Of a DNA stretch of 64,000 nt, positions 52,981 to 62,625 are shown piece after piece. The stretch's first letter is position 1. Each line of letters opens with the position of its first letter. Both the position numbers and the translations under genes were made by a program. The stretch is from assembly GCA_017848115.1 (NCBI GenBank), contig JAGAKZ010000021.1:52365-116364 (forward strand), written 5' to 3'. The DNA is from Oscillospiraceae bacterium (GTDB lineage: Bacteria; Bacillota; Clostridia; Oscillospirales; Ruminococcaceae). Under the pieces are notes generated by a model that saw only the letters and a list, made by a program, of their open reading frames with translations, searched no databases and had not been told where the DNA came from.

Positions 52981-53575
52981 TATCATATGTATAACAAACC
53001 GTAAACTCTGTCATAATGATTTTTACAGACAGATATCTCTTATAGCGCAGAGCAGACCAAAAGCTATTATACTGCGTGAAAAACATATGGACGAAAATGA
53101 GTACACTTCCCTTTCAAAAGAAATTATCAGTATATGCAAAGAAAACGATGTAACGTGTATCCTTCACAGTTTCACTGCCACTGCAATAACCTTGGGACAC
53201 GACAAAATACATCTTCCCCTTCCTTTGCTTCGCTCTCTGACACCGGAACAAAAGAAAATATTTTCTCTTATCGGCACATCATGCCATAGCATAGATGAAG
53301 CAAAAGAAGCACAAAAACTTGGCGCAGACTATATCATAGCAGGGCATATATTTTCTACTGACTGCAAAAAGGATCTTAAACCAAGAGGTACAGAATTTTT
53401 AAAAGAAATCATAGATAATGTTTCTGTTCCGGTTTATGCAATCGGAGGTATTTCTCCCGGTAATATAAATATGGTCAGAAAATGCGGTACATCGGGAGTA
53501 TGTGTTATGAGCGGCTTTATGAAATGCGATGATATCGCTGTATTTACAGAAAAATTGAAAGAAGGTGAACAGTAA
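52973..53575 (+). CDS. tenI: TenI-like thiazole tautomerase
   Basis: A 200-residue ThiE-fold paralogue without the full set of pyrophosphate-binding residues of ThiE. The SCHS segment near residue 110 corresponds to the catalytic His of Bacillus TenI, which aromatises the ThiG product. An ATG at 52961 is also possible; both overlap thiH. The gene has no clear ribosome site and is probably coupled. Its A ends one base into the thiE start (TAATG). Confidence 0.85.
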   Translation: MSDIICITNRKLCHNDFYRQISLIAQSRPKAIILREKHMDENEYTSLSKEIISICKENDVTCILHSFTATAITLGHDKIHLPLPLLRSLTPEQKKIFSLIGTSCHSIDEAKEAQKLGADYIIAGHIFSTDCKKDLKPRGTEFLKEIIDNVSVPVYAIGGISPGNINMVRKCGTSGVCVMSGFMKCDDIAVFTEKLKEGEQ

Positions 53576-54210
53576 TGATTTTTAAACCGGATTTTTTAAA
53601 ACTATACGCTATTACCGACCGTGCATGGATATACAGAAAACCGCTTGATCAGCAAGTAGAAGATGCCATCAGAGGTGGTGCTACCATAATCCAGCTTCGT
53701 GAAAAAAATATAAGCGAAGATGAATTTATAAAAGAGGCTGTTCTTATAAAAAAGGTATGCAGTAGATACAACATTCCGCTTATCATAAATGATAATGCAG
53801 ATGTCGCTTTTAAATCAGGTGCTGATGGTGTACATGTCGGAATCAATGATTGCCCTGCAGAAGTTATCCGCCGAAAATACGGAAAAAATTTTATAATAGG
53901 TGCTACCGCTAAAACTGTTGAACAGGCAAAATCCGCACAGAAACAAGGTGCAGATTATATAGGAGTCGGAGCAGTATTCCCCTCTCCTACCAAAACAGAC
54001 GCAGTACATATAACATTTTCACAACTTAATGATATCTGTAACAGCGTAACTATTCCGGCTGTAGCTATAGGCGGAATATCGCTTGAAAATATACACGAAC
54101 TTACAGGCTGCAGTATCAAAGGAGTAGCTGTAGTATCTGCTGTCTTTGGCAGTGAAGATATACAGAGTGCAACTGTAAAACTTCGAAAGGAAGTCGAAAA
54201 ATATCTATGA
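53575..54210 (+). CDS. thiE: Thiamine phosphate synthase ThiE
   Basis: A 211-residue TIM barrel that joins HMP-pyrophosphate and thiazole phosphate. Motifs are TIIQLREKN, PLIINDNADVAFKSGADGVHVG and GADYIGVGAVFPSPTKTDA, and GGI in the phosphate cup. It overlaps thiD by four bases. Confidence 0.95.
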   Translation: MIFKPDFLKLYAITDRAWIYRKPLDQQVEDAIRGGATIIQLREKNISEDEFIKEAVLIKKVCSRYNIPLIINDNADVAFKSGADGVHVGINDCPAEVIRRKYGKNFIIGATAKTVEQAKSAQKQGADYIGVGAVFPSPTKTDAVHITFSQLNDICNSVTIPAVAIGGISLENIHELTGCSIKGVAVVSAVFGSEDIQSATVKLRKEVEKYL

Positions 54211-55010
54211 AAAAAACATTGACCATAGCAGGAAGTGATTCCTGCGGAGGTGCAGGGATTCAGGCAGATATAAAAACCATAACCGTACACGGAGTATATG
54301 CAATGAGTGCCATAACAGCTCTTACGGCGCAGAATACAACAGGTGTTTTTTCTATAGAAGAAGTATCTCCAAAATTTTTGAAAAGCCAGCTTGATGTTGT
54401 ATTTTCAGATATTTTTCCCGATTCAGTAAAGATAGGAATGATATCTTCAGCAGACCTTATAAAAGTCACTGCCGAAAGATTAAAACACTACAACGCCAGA
54501 AATATTGTTGTAGATCCTGTCATGGTTTCAACTTCGGGCTCAAAACTGCTAAAAGATACGGCTCTTCTTACACTCTGCGAAGAACTTTTTCCTGTTTCAG
54601 CGCTTGTGACCCCAAATATTCCTGAAGCTGAAATATTAAGCGGAATATTTATACGAAGTGAAGATGATATGGTAAAAGCTGCACAAATCATATGTAAAAA
54701 ATACAGATGTCCGGTACTCTGCAAAGGCGGACACAGCGTAAATGACTCAAACGATATACTATTTGCAGATGAGTCATATTACCGTTTCAGCGGAGAACAC
54801 ATATCAAATCCAAATACTCACGGAACAGGCTGTACATTATCAAGTGCAATAGCCGCAAACCTTGCAAAAGGATTTCAGATATATGATGCTGTAAAAAATG
54901 CAAAAGAATTTATCAACGGCGCACTGTCTGCCGGACTTGATCTTGGAAAAGGAAGCGGTCCGCTTGACCATTCTTTTGATATACACAGCAAATTCAATAT
55001 TACACCCTGA
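54207..55010 (+). CDS. thiD: Hydroxymethylpyrimidine (phosphate) kinase ThiD
   Basis: A 267-residue ribokinase-like enzyme that phosphorylates HMP twice. It has the N-terminal AGSDSCGGAGIQADIKT, VVDPVMVSTSGSKLL, and the catalytic base region NTHGTGCTLSSAIAANLA. The ATG overlaps the thiE stop (ATGA). Confidence 0.95.
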   Translation: MKKTLTIAGSDSCGGAGIQADIKTITVHGVYAMSAITALTAQNTTGVFSIEEVSPKFLKSQLDVVFSDIFPDSVKIGMISSADLIKVTAERLKHYNARNIVVDPVMVSTSGSKLLKDTALLTLCEELFPVSALVTPNIPEAEILSGIFIRSEDDMVKAAQIICKKYRCPVLCKGGHSVNDSNDILFADESYYRFSGEHISNPNTHGTGCTLSSAIAANLAKGFQIYDAVKNAKEFINGALSAGLDLGKGSGPLDHSFDIHSKFNITP

Positions 55011-55025
55011 AAGGAATAAATCATT

Positions 55026-56333
55026 ATGAATACATATAAAACCCAGATGGAAGCTGCCAGAAAAGGCATTATTACTCCCCAGATGGAAACAGTTGCACAG
55101 AAAGAATATATTTCTGCTGAAGAATTACGCAGTTATGTTGCTACAGGCGAAGTTGCGATTCCATGCAATAAAAATCATAAATCAATTTCTCCTGAAGGTA
55201 TCGGCACTAAAATGCGCACAAAAATAAACGTAAACCTCGGTGTATCAGGTGACTGCAGAAACTATGAATCAGAAATGCTCAAAGTCGATACAGCGATAAA
55301 ATACGGTGCCGAAGCAATAATGGACCTTAGCAACTACGGAAAAACAAATGATTTCAGACGCAAACTTATTGAAAAATCCCCTGCAATGATAGGAACTGTT
55401 CCTATGTATGACGCAATAGGTTATCTTGAAAAGGAACTTTATGACATAACAGCACAGGATTTTCTGAAAGTTGTAAAAGCCCATGCAGAAGACGGTGTGG
55501 ATTTTATGACAATACACGCAGGTATAAACAAACGTACGGTTGAGGCATTTATGAGGGACAAACGAAAAATGAACATTGTTTCAAGAGGCGGTTCCCTTTT
55601 GTTTGCGTGGATGATGACAACAGGAAATGAAAATCCTTTTTATGAATATTATGACGATGTACTTGATATACTTTATGAATATGATGTAACTATAAGCCTC
55701 GGAGATGCACTGCGCCCCGGCTGTATAGATGACAGCACAGATGCCGGACAAATATCGGAACTTATAGAACTCGGACATCTCACCAAACGTGCATGGGAAA
55801 AAAATGTACAGGTAATGGTCGAAGGTCCGGGACACATGGCTATAAATGAAATAGCTGCAAATATGAAGCTACAGAAACGTCTGTGTCATAATGCACCGTT
55901 TTATGTACTCGGTCCGATAGTTACCGATATCGCTCCCGGATACGATCATATTACCTCAGCTATAGGCGGTGCAATAGCCGCATCGAGCGGAGCAGATTTC
56001 CTCTGTTATGTAACCCCTGCCGAACACCTTCGTCTTCCTGATGCAGATGATGTAAAAGAAGGCATAATAGCAAGCAAAATAGCCGCTCACGCTGCTGACA
56101 TAGCTAAAAATATTCCTCATGCAAGAGAAATTGACAACAGAATGTCCGACGCAAGACACAGAATAGACTGGGAAGAAATGTTCTCACTTGCAATTGACGG
56201 TGAAAAAGCAAGAAAATATTTTGAAAGCACACCTCCTTCCGACAGGCATACATGCTCTATGTGCGGAAAAATGTGTGCTGTAAAGACAACAAATATGATA
56301 CTTGACGGAAAAAAGGCTGATCTTTGCGGGTAG
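55026..56333 (+). CDS. thiC: Phosphomethylpyrimidine synthase ThiC
   Basis: A 435-residue radical SAM enzyme that rearranges aminoimidazole ribotide to HMP phosphate. Core motifs are [32 protein letters not shown] and VEGPGHMA. The C-terminal cluster motif reads CSMCGKMC (C-x2-C-x3-C), one residue shorter than the C-x2-C-x4-C of Escherichia coli ThiC. It ends the thi operon, and no T-run terminator follows. GAAAGGA precedes the ATG. Confidence 0.95.
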   Translation: MNTYKTQMEAARKGIITPQMETVAQKEYISAEELRSYVATGEVAIPCNKNHKSISPEGIGTKMRTKINVNLGVSGDCRNYESEMLKVDTAIKYGAEAIMDLSNYGKTNDFRRKLIEKSPAMIGTVPMYDAIGYLEKELYDITAQDFLKVVKAHAEDGVDFMTIHAGINKRTVEAFMRDKRKMNIVSRGGSLLFAWMMTTGNENPFYEYYDDVLDILYEYDVTISLGDALRPGCIDDSTDAGQISELIELGHLTKRAWEKNVQVMVEGPGHMAINEIAANMKLQKRLCHNAPFYVLGPIVTDIAPGYDHITSAIGGAIAASSGADFLCYVTPAEHLRLPDADDVKEGIIASKIAAHAADIAKNIPHAREIDNRMSDARHRIDWEEMFSLAIDGEKARKYFESTPPSDRHTCSMCGKMCAVKTTNMILDGKKADLCG

Positions 56334-56356
56334 GTAAATGTAAAATCCCGCAAAAA

Positions 56357-56372
56357 TGTTCCACGTGGAACA
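56357..56372. promoter_or_regulatory. parS: parS-type ParB binding site
   Basis: TGTTCCACGTGGAACA is a perfect 16-base palindrome in the gap between thiC and the response regulator. It matches the bacterial parS family (consensus TGTTTCACGTGAAACA), with the CC/GG variant known from Pseudomonas. ParB-Spo0J would bind here to load SMC and segregate the origin region. Confidence 0.85.
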
Positions 56373-56473
56373 CTTATGATGTAAATATTTTTTTCTTGAC
56401 TTAATATTCAAGATGTGCTACCATAAAACATGGAAATTTTAAATACATGTGTTCTGGAGTGAATTTTTATAAA

Positions 56474-57148
56474 ATGATTTATTGTGTGGAAGACGATGCC
56501 GGTATTCGTGATATGATGGTATATGCGCTCAATGCTGCGGGGTTTGAGGCTCATGGATTTGAAAATGGTAAGATGTTTTTTGAGGAAATAAAAAAAAGAA
56601 TACCAAGACTTATTATGCTTGATATAATGCTTCCCGATGAGGATGGATTGACGATATTGAAAAAAATTCGTGAAAATCTGTCTACTTCATCTGTTCCGGT
56701 AATAATGGCGACAGCAAAAGGAACAGAATATGATAAAGTTATTGGTCTTGATCTTGGAGCAGATGATTATCTTACAAAGCCTTTTGGAATGATGGAAATG
56801 ATATCGAGAGTAAAAGCAGTTTTAAGGCGTAGTGAACCGAAAGTATCGTCTAAACTCCTGAAAATCGGAAATATCGAACTTGATACGGAAAAACGCAACG
56901 TAACTGTTGAGGGTGCTGATGTACAGCTCACACTCAAAGAGTATGAGTTGTTGTACCTTTTTATGAAAAATCCTGACTGTGTTTTTAAGCGTGAACAGTT
57001 GTTATCAGAAGTATGGGGAACAGATTTTATAGGTGAAACCAGAACGATAGATGTTCATATAGGGACCTTGCGAAATAAGCTTGGAAAATATGGCGAATAT
57101 ATACGTACGATGCGTGGCGTGGGTTATCGTCTGAGGGAAGAAAAATGA
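56474..57148 (+). CDS. OmpR/PhoB family response regulator
   Basis: A 224-residue two-domain regulator. The receiver domain (1-115) has the acidic pocket EDD, the phospho-Asp in LIMLDIMLPDEDG and the conserved Lys in TKPFG. The C-terminal winged helix (130-224) has RNVTVEGADVQLTLKEYELLYL and DVHIGTLRNKLG. I chose the ATG at 56474 as the conserved start. It overlaps the kinase gene by four bases. The regulon is unknown. Confidence 0.93.
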   Translation: MIYCVEDDAGIRDMMVYALNAAGFEAHGFENGKMFFEEIKKRIPRLIMLDIMLPDEDGLTILKKIRENLSTSSVPVIMATAKGTEYDKVIGLDLGADDYLTKPFGMMEMISRVKAVLRRSEPKVSSKLLKIGNIELDTEKRNVTVEGADVQLTLKEYELLYLFMKNPDCVFKREQLLSEVWGTDFIGETRTIDVHIGTLRNKLGKYGEYIRTMRGVGYRLREEK

Positions 57149-58488
57149 CAAGAAGAATTTTCAGATCGATATGTACAGTAGCATTTGTTGTGTTTTTTAC
57201 AACACTTATACTAGTTTCTGTTATGCTCTATTCCAGATTTTCTGACACTGAGCAAAAGCAGCTTAAAATTCAGACAAATCTTATCGCACAAGCTGTATCA
57301 GAGCTTGGAGATGAATATTTTAATGATTTGCATGCGGATGATATCCGTATAACATGGATAGATTCACAAGGAACAGTAATATTTGATAATAAGGCGCAGT
57401 ATACAGATATGGAAAATCACCTTGAGCGTGAAGAAGTTCAGGAAGCATTATTATCAGGTTACGGTGAATCTGTACGATACTCATCAACTATCATGGAGCG
57501 CTCACTTTATACAGCACAAAGATTGGATGATATGACGGTTGTAAGGTTATCTGTGGTACAAAGTACGATACCGGTTATTCTGATAAGTGAATTTAAAACT
57601 ATATTTTTTACATTTCTCATAGCTTTTGTCCTTTCTATGTTTCTTGCATCGCGACTTTCAAAGAAAATCGTTGATCCGATCAATGAAATAAATCTTGATG
57701 AACCTCTTTCAAATAAGGGCTATGATGAAATATCGCCGCTTCTCAAACGATTGGATACACAGAAAAAACAACTTAGCAATCAGAAAGCCGAATTAAAACA
57801 AAAACGTGATGAGGGCGAACAGATGCGCCGGGAATTTACTGCTAACGTTTCTCATGAGTTAAAAACACCGTTGCATTCGATATCAGGATACGCAGAACTC
57901 ATGAAAAATGGTATGGTGCAGCAGCAGGATATTATACCCTTTGCGGATAAGATATATCTGGAAGCTCAGCGAATGATAAAACTTGTAATAGATATTATAA
58001 ATCTTTCACACCTTGATGAAGATACAGGAGAAATGAAGTTTGAAGCAACAGATATATTTGCGGTTGCTTCAGAAACGATAAGCAGCCTTTCAGAAGAAGC
58101 AGCAAAAAATAATATAAAATTTATACTAAAAGGTGACCCTTTATATATAAATGCTATACCTCAGTTATTGAAAGGGATAGTATTTAACCTTTGTGATAAT
58201 GCTGTAAAATATAACAAACCAAATGGAACTGTAACAGTAGAGATAGAAGATAATGAGAACAGCTGTGTTTTTTCAGTTGCAGATACAGGAATCGGTATTC
58301 CTGCTGAGCATCACAGCAGAGTTTTTGAACGTTTTTATCGTGTTGATAAAAGTCATTCAAAAGAAGTTGGCGGCACAGGTCTTGGTCTTTCAATAGTAAA
58401 ACATTCAGTACGTATACATAATGCTGATGTAAAACTTGATAGTGTTGAAGGTAAGGGTACAAAAATAGTTGTAACTTTTCCAAAATAA
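57145..58488 (+). CDS. PhoR-like sensor histidine kinase
   Basis: A 447-residue membrane kinase. Two helices (about 10-30 and 148-170) enclose an extracellular sensor of about 120 residues. The HisKA box FTANVSHELKTPLHSISG holds the phospho-His at about 236. The ATPase domain has NLCDNAVKYN (N box), DTGIGIP (G1) and GTGLGLSIVK (G2). All catalytic motifs are intact. Signal unknown; in this operon it pairs with the preceding regulator. Confidence 0.94.
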   Translation: MTRRIFRSICTVAFVVFFTTLILVSVMLYSRFSDTEQKQLKIQTNLIAQAVSELGDEYFNDLHADDIRITWIDSQGTVIFDNKAQYTDMENHLEREEVQEALLSGYGESVRYSSTIMERSLYTAQRLDDMTVVRLSVVQSTIPVILISEFKTIFFTFLIAFVLSMFLASRLSKKIVDPINEINLDEPLSNKGYDEISPLLKRLDTQKKQLSNQKAELKQKRDEGEQMRREFTANVSHELKTPLHSISGYAELMKNGMVQQQDIIPFADKIYLEAQRMIKLVIDIINLSHLDEDTGEMKFEATDIFAVASETISSLSEEAAKNNIKFILKGDPLYINAIPQLLKGIVFNLCDNAVKYNKPNGTVTVEIEDNENSCVFSVADTGIGIPAEHHSRVFERFYRVDKSHSKEVGGTGLGLSIVKHSVRIHNADVKLDSVEGKGTKIVVTFPK

Positions 58489-58490
58489 AT

Positions 58491-58535
58491 AATGAGTCCA
58501 TTCATCGTAAATGTGGATGGACTCATTATTTGTTT
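58491..58535. terminator. Hairpin between the kinase and the sigma-partner gene
   Basis: AATGAGTCCA pairs with TGGACTCATT (58518-58527), with a T-rich tract on each side; shared by convergent genes. Confidence 0.8.
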
Positions 58536-59913
58536 ATTTATTAAGTACTTCCCATAAGAACAGATGAAGTTCAAGACAAGGCTCATACAAGGTTCTGTAC
58601 GGAGTACCGTTTACTACAAAGAATGGATTGTACACACCTATTTCTGTAGTATTTCCGTTTTCATAGCTGATAGTAACACTTATATACTGACCATCGTATT
58701 CATTTATACTCTGGTCTTCACGTCCTGTGCGTATATTTTTCATAAGTGACATCATATGAGAAATTTCTTCATCACTGAGTTCAACTGTTGTACCGCTTGT
58801 TACAGTGACTTTGCTTATTTTACTTTCATGATCTATATCTGGTGTACCCGGATAAACAAAATCGATCACACTTTCATCTCTTATATCTATAGAACGGTTT
58901 TCAGGTTCATATGTAAGACGTATTCTGTAGGGAGCGTCAATAGCCCCGTCAGGTAGCTTATTCGGAATACCCGATACATATAATATATATCCTTCAATAT
59001 CTGTCTTGTATTCCATAATATATATTCCCGAACCTACATCTGTACCATCGTATTCTCTAAAGTCAGCCCATGTAAGTTCGTGACCTTTTTTAGCAAGTTC
59101 TATTACGCTGTCGATATACATTTTCTTTTTAAAAGCAGGGTTTGGAATGATAACAGGTTGTGTGACAGTCGGTTTGGTTGAAACAACGACAGAGGAAGAA
59201 GGCGGGAGAGTTCCTGTATACTCAAAAGTACCTGTGTATTCGGTCGCTGTTGTTGGTTGGGTAAGAACAGGTTCGGGGGTCTCAATAACTTCTATGGATT
59301 CAGAAACTTTCGGTACAGAGCATATCGGTACTTCTGTAATCTGTGGTGATACCGTGACAGTTGTTGTTTGGGGTTCTGGTTCTGTAGGTGATGATATTTC
59401 CGTTTCTTCTGTACTTATCACAGTTTGCAGTATGATCTCTGCTGTGATTTTTTCGGTTTTTGTCATTGAAGTTTCTTTGCTCAGAACAGTTGCAGTTGTA
59501 ACTTCTGCATCTGTTTTTTCAGGGGCTGTTGTCTTAGATATTTCAAGAGTTTCGGAAGGTTTAGTAACCTCATATTGTGATGAAACCGATGTATAATTAT
59601 TTTCAACTGTGCTTTCATTATTTTTCTCTACATTTGAAAAAACAGAAGCTATTTTTCCTGATACAGCAAAGATTCCGATACACGCTGTGATCGGTACAAT
59701 GATACGGGCAAATCTTACAGCAGGATTTGTTGACTTTCTTATAACATATCCTGTAGTTTCGTTCTCCTGTAAATTATTTTCACCAAGATATTTTTCATAG
59801 CTTTTTTCAAACAGTTCATCGGTTTTAGGGTTCATCGGAAATTTTTTATCAATTTCAGATGCTGTATGGTTATCAAGTTTTTTTAACGAGCGGAGAATGT
59901 TTCGTATTTTCAT
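58534..59913 (-). CDS. Membrane protein partner of the ECF sigma factor (anti-sigma-like)
   Basis: A 459-residue protein. A cytoplasmic N-terminal part of about 80 residues, which would bind sigma, is followed by one transmembrane helix (IIVPITACIGIFAVSGKIAS). A Thr/Pro/Ser-rich extracellular linker of about 150 residues leads to a C-terminal domain from about 255 that may sense or bind something outside. No zinc anti-sigma motif is seen. I chose the ATG at 59913, with GAGGTGG upstream and 13 bases after the sigma stop; an ATG at 59946 overlaps sigma. Function is inferred from position. Confidence 0.7.
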   Translation of the reverse strand: MKIRNILRSLKKLDNHTASEIDKKFPMNPKTDELFEKSYEKYLGENNLQENETTGYVIRKSTNPAVRFARIIVPITACIGIFAVSGKIASVFSNVEKNNESTVENNYTSVSSQYEVTKPSETLEISKTTAPEKTDAEVTTATVLSKETSMTKTEKITAEIILQTVISTEETEISSPTEPEPQTTTVTVSPQITEVPICSVPKVSESIEVIETPEPVLTQPTTATEYTGTFEYTGTLPPSSSVVVSTKPTVTQPVIIPNPAFKKKMYIDSVIELAKKGHELTWADFREYDGTDVGSGIYIMEYKTDIEGYILYVSGIPNKLPDGAIDAPYRIRLTYEPENRSIDIRDESVIDFVYPGTPDIDHESKISKVTVTSGTTVELSDEEISHMMSLMKNIRTGREDQSINEYDGQYISVTISYENGNTTEIGVYNPFFVVNGTPYRTLYEPCLELHLFLWEVLNK

Positions 59914-59926
59914 CTTTACCACCTCA

Positions 59927-60490
59927 TCAGAATATACTTTCTTCATTTTCGTTTATGATCAGTTTTTTAAGACGTTTTAAAGAGCGACTCAGACGCATTC
60001 TTACATTTACAGATGAAATACCGAGATATTTCGCTATTTCAGAAGATGTACTCTCATAGTAAAACCTATGTATGATAATAGTAGAATCGGGCTCACCGAG
60101 TGAAATGATTTTTTCTAAAAGAACTTTGTTCATTTGTGCAGTTTCGGTTTTTTCTTCGATATTTTCATCGTCACACACATCAGTACAAAGTTCGTCACTG
60201 TTTAAATTACGGTTTTTCATGGCGGTAAGACTTCGGTATTTGTCTATGGCCATTCTTCCTGAAACAGTGCTTATGTACGTCGTGAGCATTCCGGGTTTTA
60301 TCTCATCAAAGTGGAGAAATATTTGTGCAAATATATCGCTAAGACATTCTTCGGCATCTTCTTTCCTGCCGACAAGTCTTATTTTTCTCCATACTACAGA
60401 GTATACATAACTGTAATAATGCCTGAACAATTCCCTGAATCCGTCTTTTTGTGATTTGCTGATCAATAACCTCAATTCATTTTCAGTCAT
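59927..60490 (-). CDS. ECF-type RNA polymerase sigma factor
   Basis: A 187-residue sigma-70 family protein with region 2 (about 20-90, including FRHYYSYVYSVVWRKIRLVG and AEECLSDIFAQIFLHF) and region 4 (about 125-180, with a helix-turn-helix YYESTSSEIAKYLGISSVNVRMRLSRS). I chose the ATG at 60490 (MTENEL), eight bases after AGAGGTGAT; the frame extends higher. It is co-transcribed with the membrane protein, which probably controls it. The target genes are not evident. Confidence 0.92.
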   Translation of the reverse strand: MTENELRLLISKSQKDGFRELFRHYYSYVYSVVWRKIRLVGRKEDAEECLSDIFAQIFLHFDEIKPGMLTTYISTVSGRMAIDKYRSLTAMKNRNLNSDELCTDVCDDENIEEKTETAQMNKVLLEKIISLGEPDSTIIIHRFYYESTSSEIAKYLGISSVNVRMRLSRSLKRLKKLIINENEESIF

Positions 60491-60726
60491 TGTGATATCA
60501 CCTCTTAACAAAAAGCAAATATGCATATTTTCAGTTGTTTGAAGCTTTCACTATATTAATTCGTATTGAGATGAGAAAGTGTAACATGGTAAAAATAATT
60601 TTTTTACTCAGAAATTAAAACCGTTGGCTCATAATATATAGACAATTTTATTTTTATGATGTATTATTATATATGTACAAAATAATTTATAACTATCCAT
60701 ATTTATAAACATAAAGGAGAAGGCTT

Positions 60727-61437
60727 ATGACAGCGCTGACTAAAATAGAGAAACTATGCGCCTGGTACAATGAAGGCAATAATGTTCTGGATTCTCTTGA
60801 TCTTACTCTTGAAAAAAATACAGTTGTAGGATTGCTTGGATTAAACGGAGCCGGAAAAACAACTCTTATAAATGTACTTTGCGGTCTTCATAATGACTAC
60901 AGACTCGGAAACTCCGATACACCAAAAAATTATTTTCGTGACAATAAATTTAAGGAAAACCGCTATGTAGTTTTTTCAGAAGACGATTCTTTTGGTTTTT
61001 TCACATTTGATGAATATATACGCTACGTGTTTAAAACCTATAAGAAAAAATTAAACACTGAACTTGTGGAAGAACTTATAGAACTTTTTAATTTTTCTTC
61101 ATACAGATCGGTAATGATAAAGGAACTTTCGCTCGGAAACAGAAAAAAAGTATATCTTATTACAGGATTTGCACTCAGAACTGACCTGCTTTTGCTTGAC
61201 GAACCTGTAAACGGTCTTGACTTTCAAAGTACAGAAGCTTTATATAAGCTGATAAAAGAATATAAAGAATACGGTACAGTATTGTTTTCATCACATATTC
61301 TCGAAAGCGTGACACTCACCGCTGACAAAGTAGTAATACTTGAAAACGGAAAAATAACAAAAACTTTTGAAAAAGATCAGATAAACGCTGAAAATATAAG
61401 AAATTCACTTGATTTTGAAAGAGATGATAATAAATGA
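60727..61437 (+). CDS. ABC transporter ATP-binding protein
   Basis: A 236-residue ATPase. Walker A is GLNGAGKTT at about 37-45, Walker B is LLLLDEPVNGLD at about 155-166 and the switch His is in FSSHIL. The signature is LSLGNRKK in place of LSGGQ, as in some drug- or bacteriocin-type exporters. The start follows AAAGGAGA. It overlaps the permease gene by four bases. Confidence 0.92.
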   Translation: MTALTKIEKLCAWYNEGNNVLDSLDLTLEKNTVVGLLGLNGAGKTTLINVLCGLHNDYRLGNSDTPKNYFRDNKFKENRYVVFSEDDSFGFFTFDEYIRYVFKTYKKKLNTELVEELIELFNFSSYRSVMIKELSLGNRKKVYLITGFALRTDLLLLDEPVNGLDFQSTEALYKLIKEYKEYGTVLFSSHILESVTLTADKVVILENGKITKTFEKDQINAENIRNSLDFERDDNK

Positions 61438-62579
61438 TAGAAGTTCTCTCAAAAAAAATGCTCGGTGAAAGATATTCACGAGCCATAAAGAGCGTAATTA
61501 TTGCTTTTACTGTATATATCGGACTAGATTCTCTGGAATACAAACTTAATATATCGACAAATGTATTTTTGTTTTCTACATTCTTTTTCGTAGTCGGAGT
61601 AATGATACAGGCACTTTCTTCAGATGACAATGCACAATATCTTAAAGGATTTTTCTCAATGCCTTTTGAAAAAAACAAAGTAAATACAGAGTATTGTACG
61701 ATAATGGGAATGTACATACTTACAGCAAGAGCCTCACTCTTGTTTGCAGTTTATTTTGCATTTGCCAGCCCTGATGTCATTTCTGTATTAATGCTGATAC
61801 TTAATTTTATTTTTGCCTGTCTGGCATCTATGATAATATTTGCGTTTTTAAAGACGAAGTTCTGGATCTCTGCAATAACATTTATAGCAGGTGTTGCAGT
61901 AGCATTTTTGGTAAATACAAATATTTACGGGATAATAATTTATGCTATACTGACAATAGCTGTTATCTTTCCGGTAATGCACATAGATCCATACCGATTT
62001 ATGAAAAATAAAACCTCAAAAATTAAAATCAGCAGTAAAACCAAATCAAATCATTTTCTGATACAAAAATATCTCTTACGATATATCTTTTCAAACAAAA
62101 GTTTTATAATGAACAGTCTGGCATTAATAGCATTCGGTTGTTTTTTTGTTAAAATGTTTGAAAATGCCACAGAAACAAATGCTGTAGACTTCCTGCCGAT
62201 AGGACTGGCTATGATATCTATAAATACGCCGTTTGCAATAGTAATAAGCAGTAATAAAAAACTCCGTGAAAAACTTGAGGTAATGCCAAATAAAATGTCA
62301 TCTTTTTGCATACCGTACACAATGACAATAACCGTATTCTATCTTGTCTGTTATGCAGTCTATATCCTGGCATTATATTTTCTGGGAGTAAAAGCAGACC
62401 TGACAGCAATTATATCAGCTGTTGTATTTGCCATAGAAAGCGCTGTCATAGTATGTTTTCTCGAAAATAAATTTCCTATCACAAAATGGAGCGTGGAAAC
62501 AGATCTTTGGCACAATCCAAGAAAATACATAATACCGATCGTATTAATGATACAAGGATTTTTGATACAATTTATCTAA
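61434..62579 (+). CDS. ABC transporter permease of the exporter type
   Basis: A 381-residue membrane protein with about ten hydrophobic helices spread over its length and no large soluble domain. No family motif is diagnostic. It is coupled to the preceding ATPase and so forms an ABC-2-type exporter; the cargo is unknown. It ends 5 bases before a terminator shared with the next gene. Confidence 0.8.
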   Translation: MIEVLSKKMLGERYSRAIKSVIIAFTVYIGLDSLEYKLNISTNVFLFSTFFFVVGVMIQALSSDDNAQYLKGFFSMPFEKNKVNTEYCTIMGMYILTARASLLFAVYFAFASPDVISVLMLILNFIFACLASMIIFAFLKTKFWISAITFIAGVAVAFLVNTNIYGIIIYAILTIAVIFPVMHIDPYRFMKNKTSKIKISSKTKSNHFLIQKYLLRYIFSNKSFIMNSLALIAFGCFFVKMFENATETNAVDFLPIGLAMISINTPFAIVISSNKKLREKLEVMPNKMSSFCIPYTMTITVFYLVCYAVYILALYFLGVKADLTAIISAVVFAIESAVIVCFLENKFPITKWSVETDLWHNPRKYIIPIVLMIQGFLIQFI

Positions 62580-62584
62580 AAAAA

Positions 62585-62625
62585 TATCACCGAAGAAAAA
62601 ATAACGCTTCTTCGGTGATTTTTTA
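62585..62625. terminator. Bidirectional terminator
   Basis: ATCACCGAAGAA (62585-62596) pairs perfectly with TTCTTCGGTGAT (62608-62619), with T runs on both sides. Confidence 0.92.

Noticed and set aside
56334-56356. Hairpin GCGGG...CCCGC after thiC as a terminator
   Set aside because: It is followed by A, not T, on the plus strand, so it does not fit an intrinsic terminator in that direction.
59147-59596. Plus-strand Val/Thr-rich open frame opposite the sigma partner
   Set aside because: Its composition is the antisense of the Thr/Pro linker, with no independent support.
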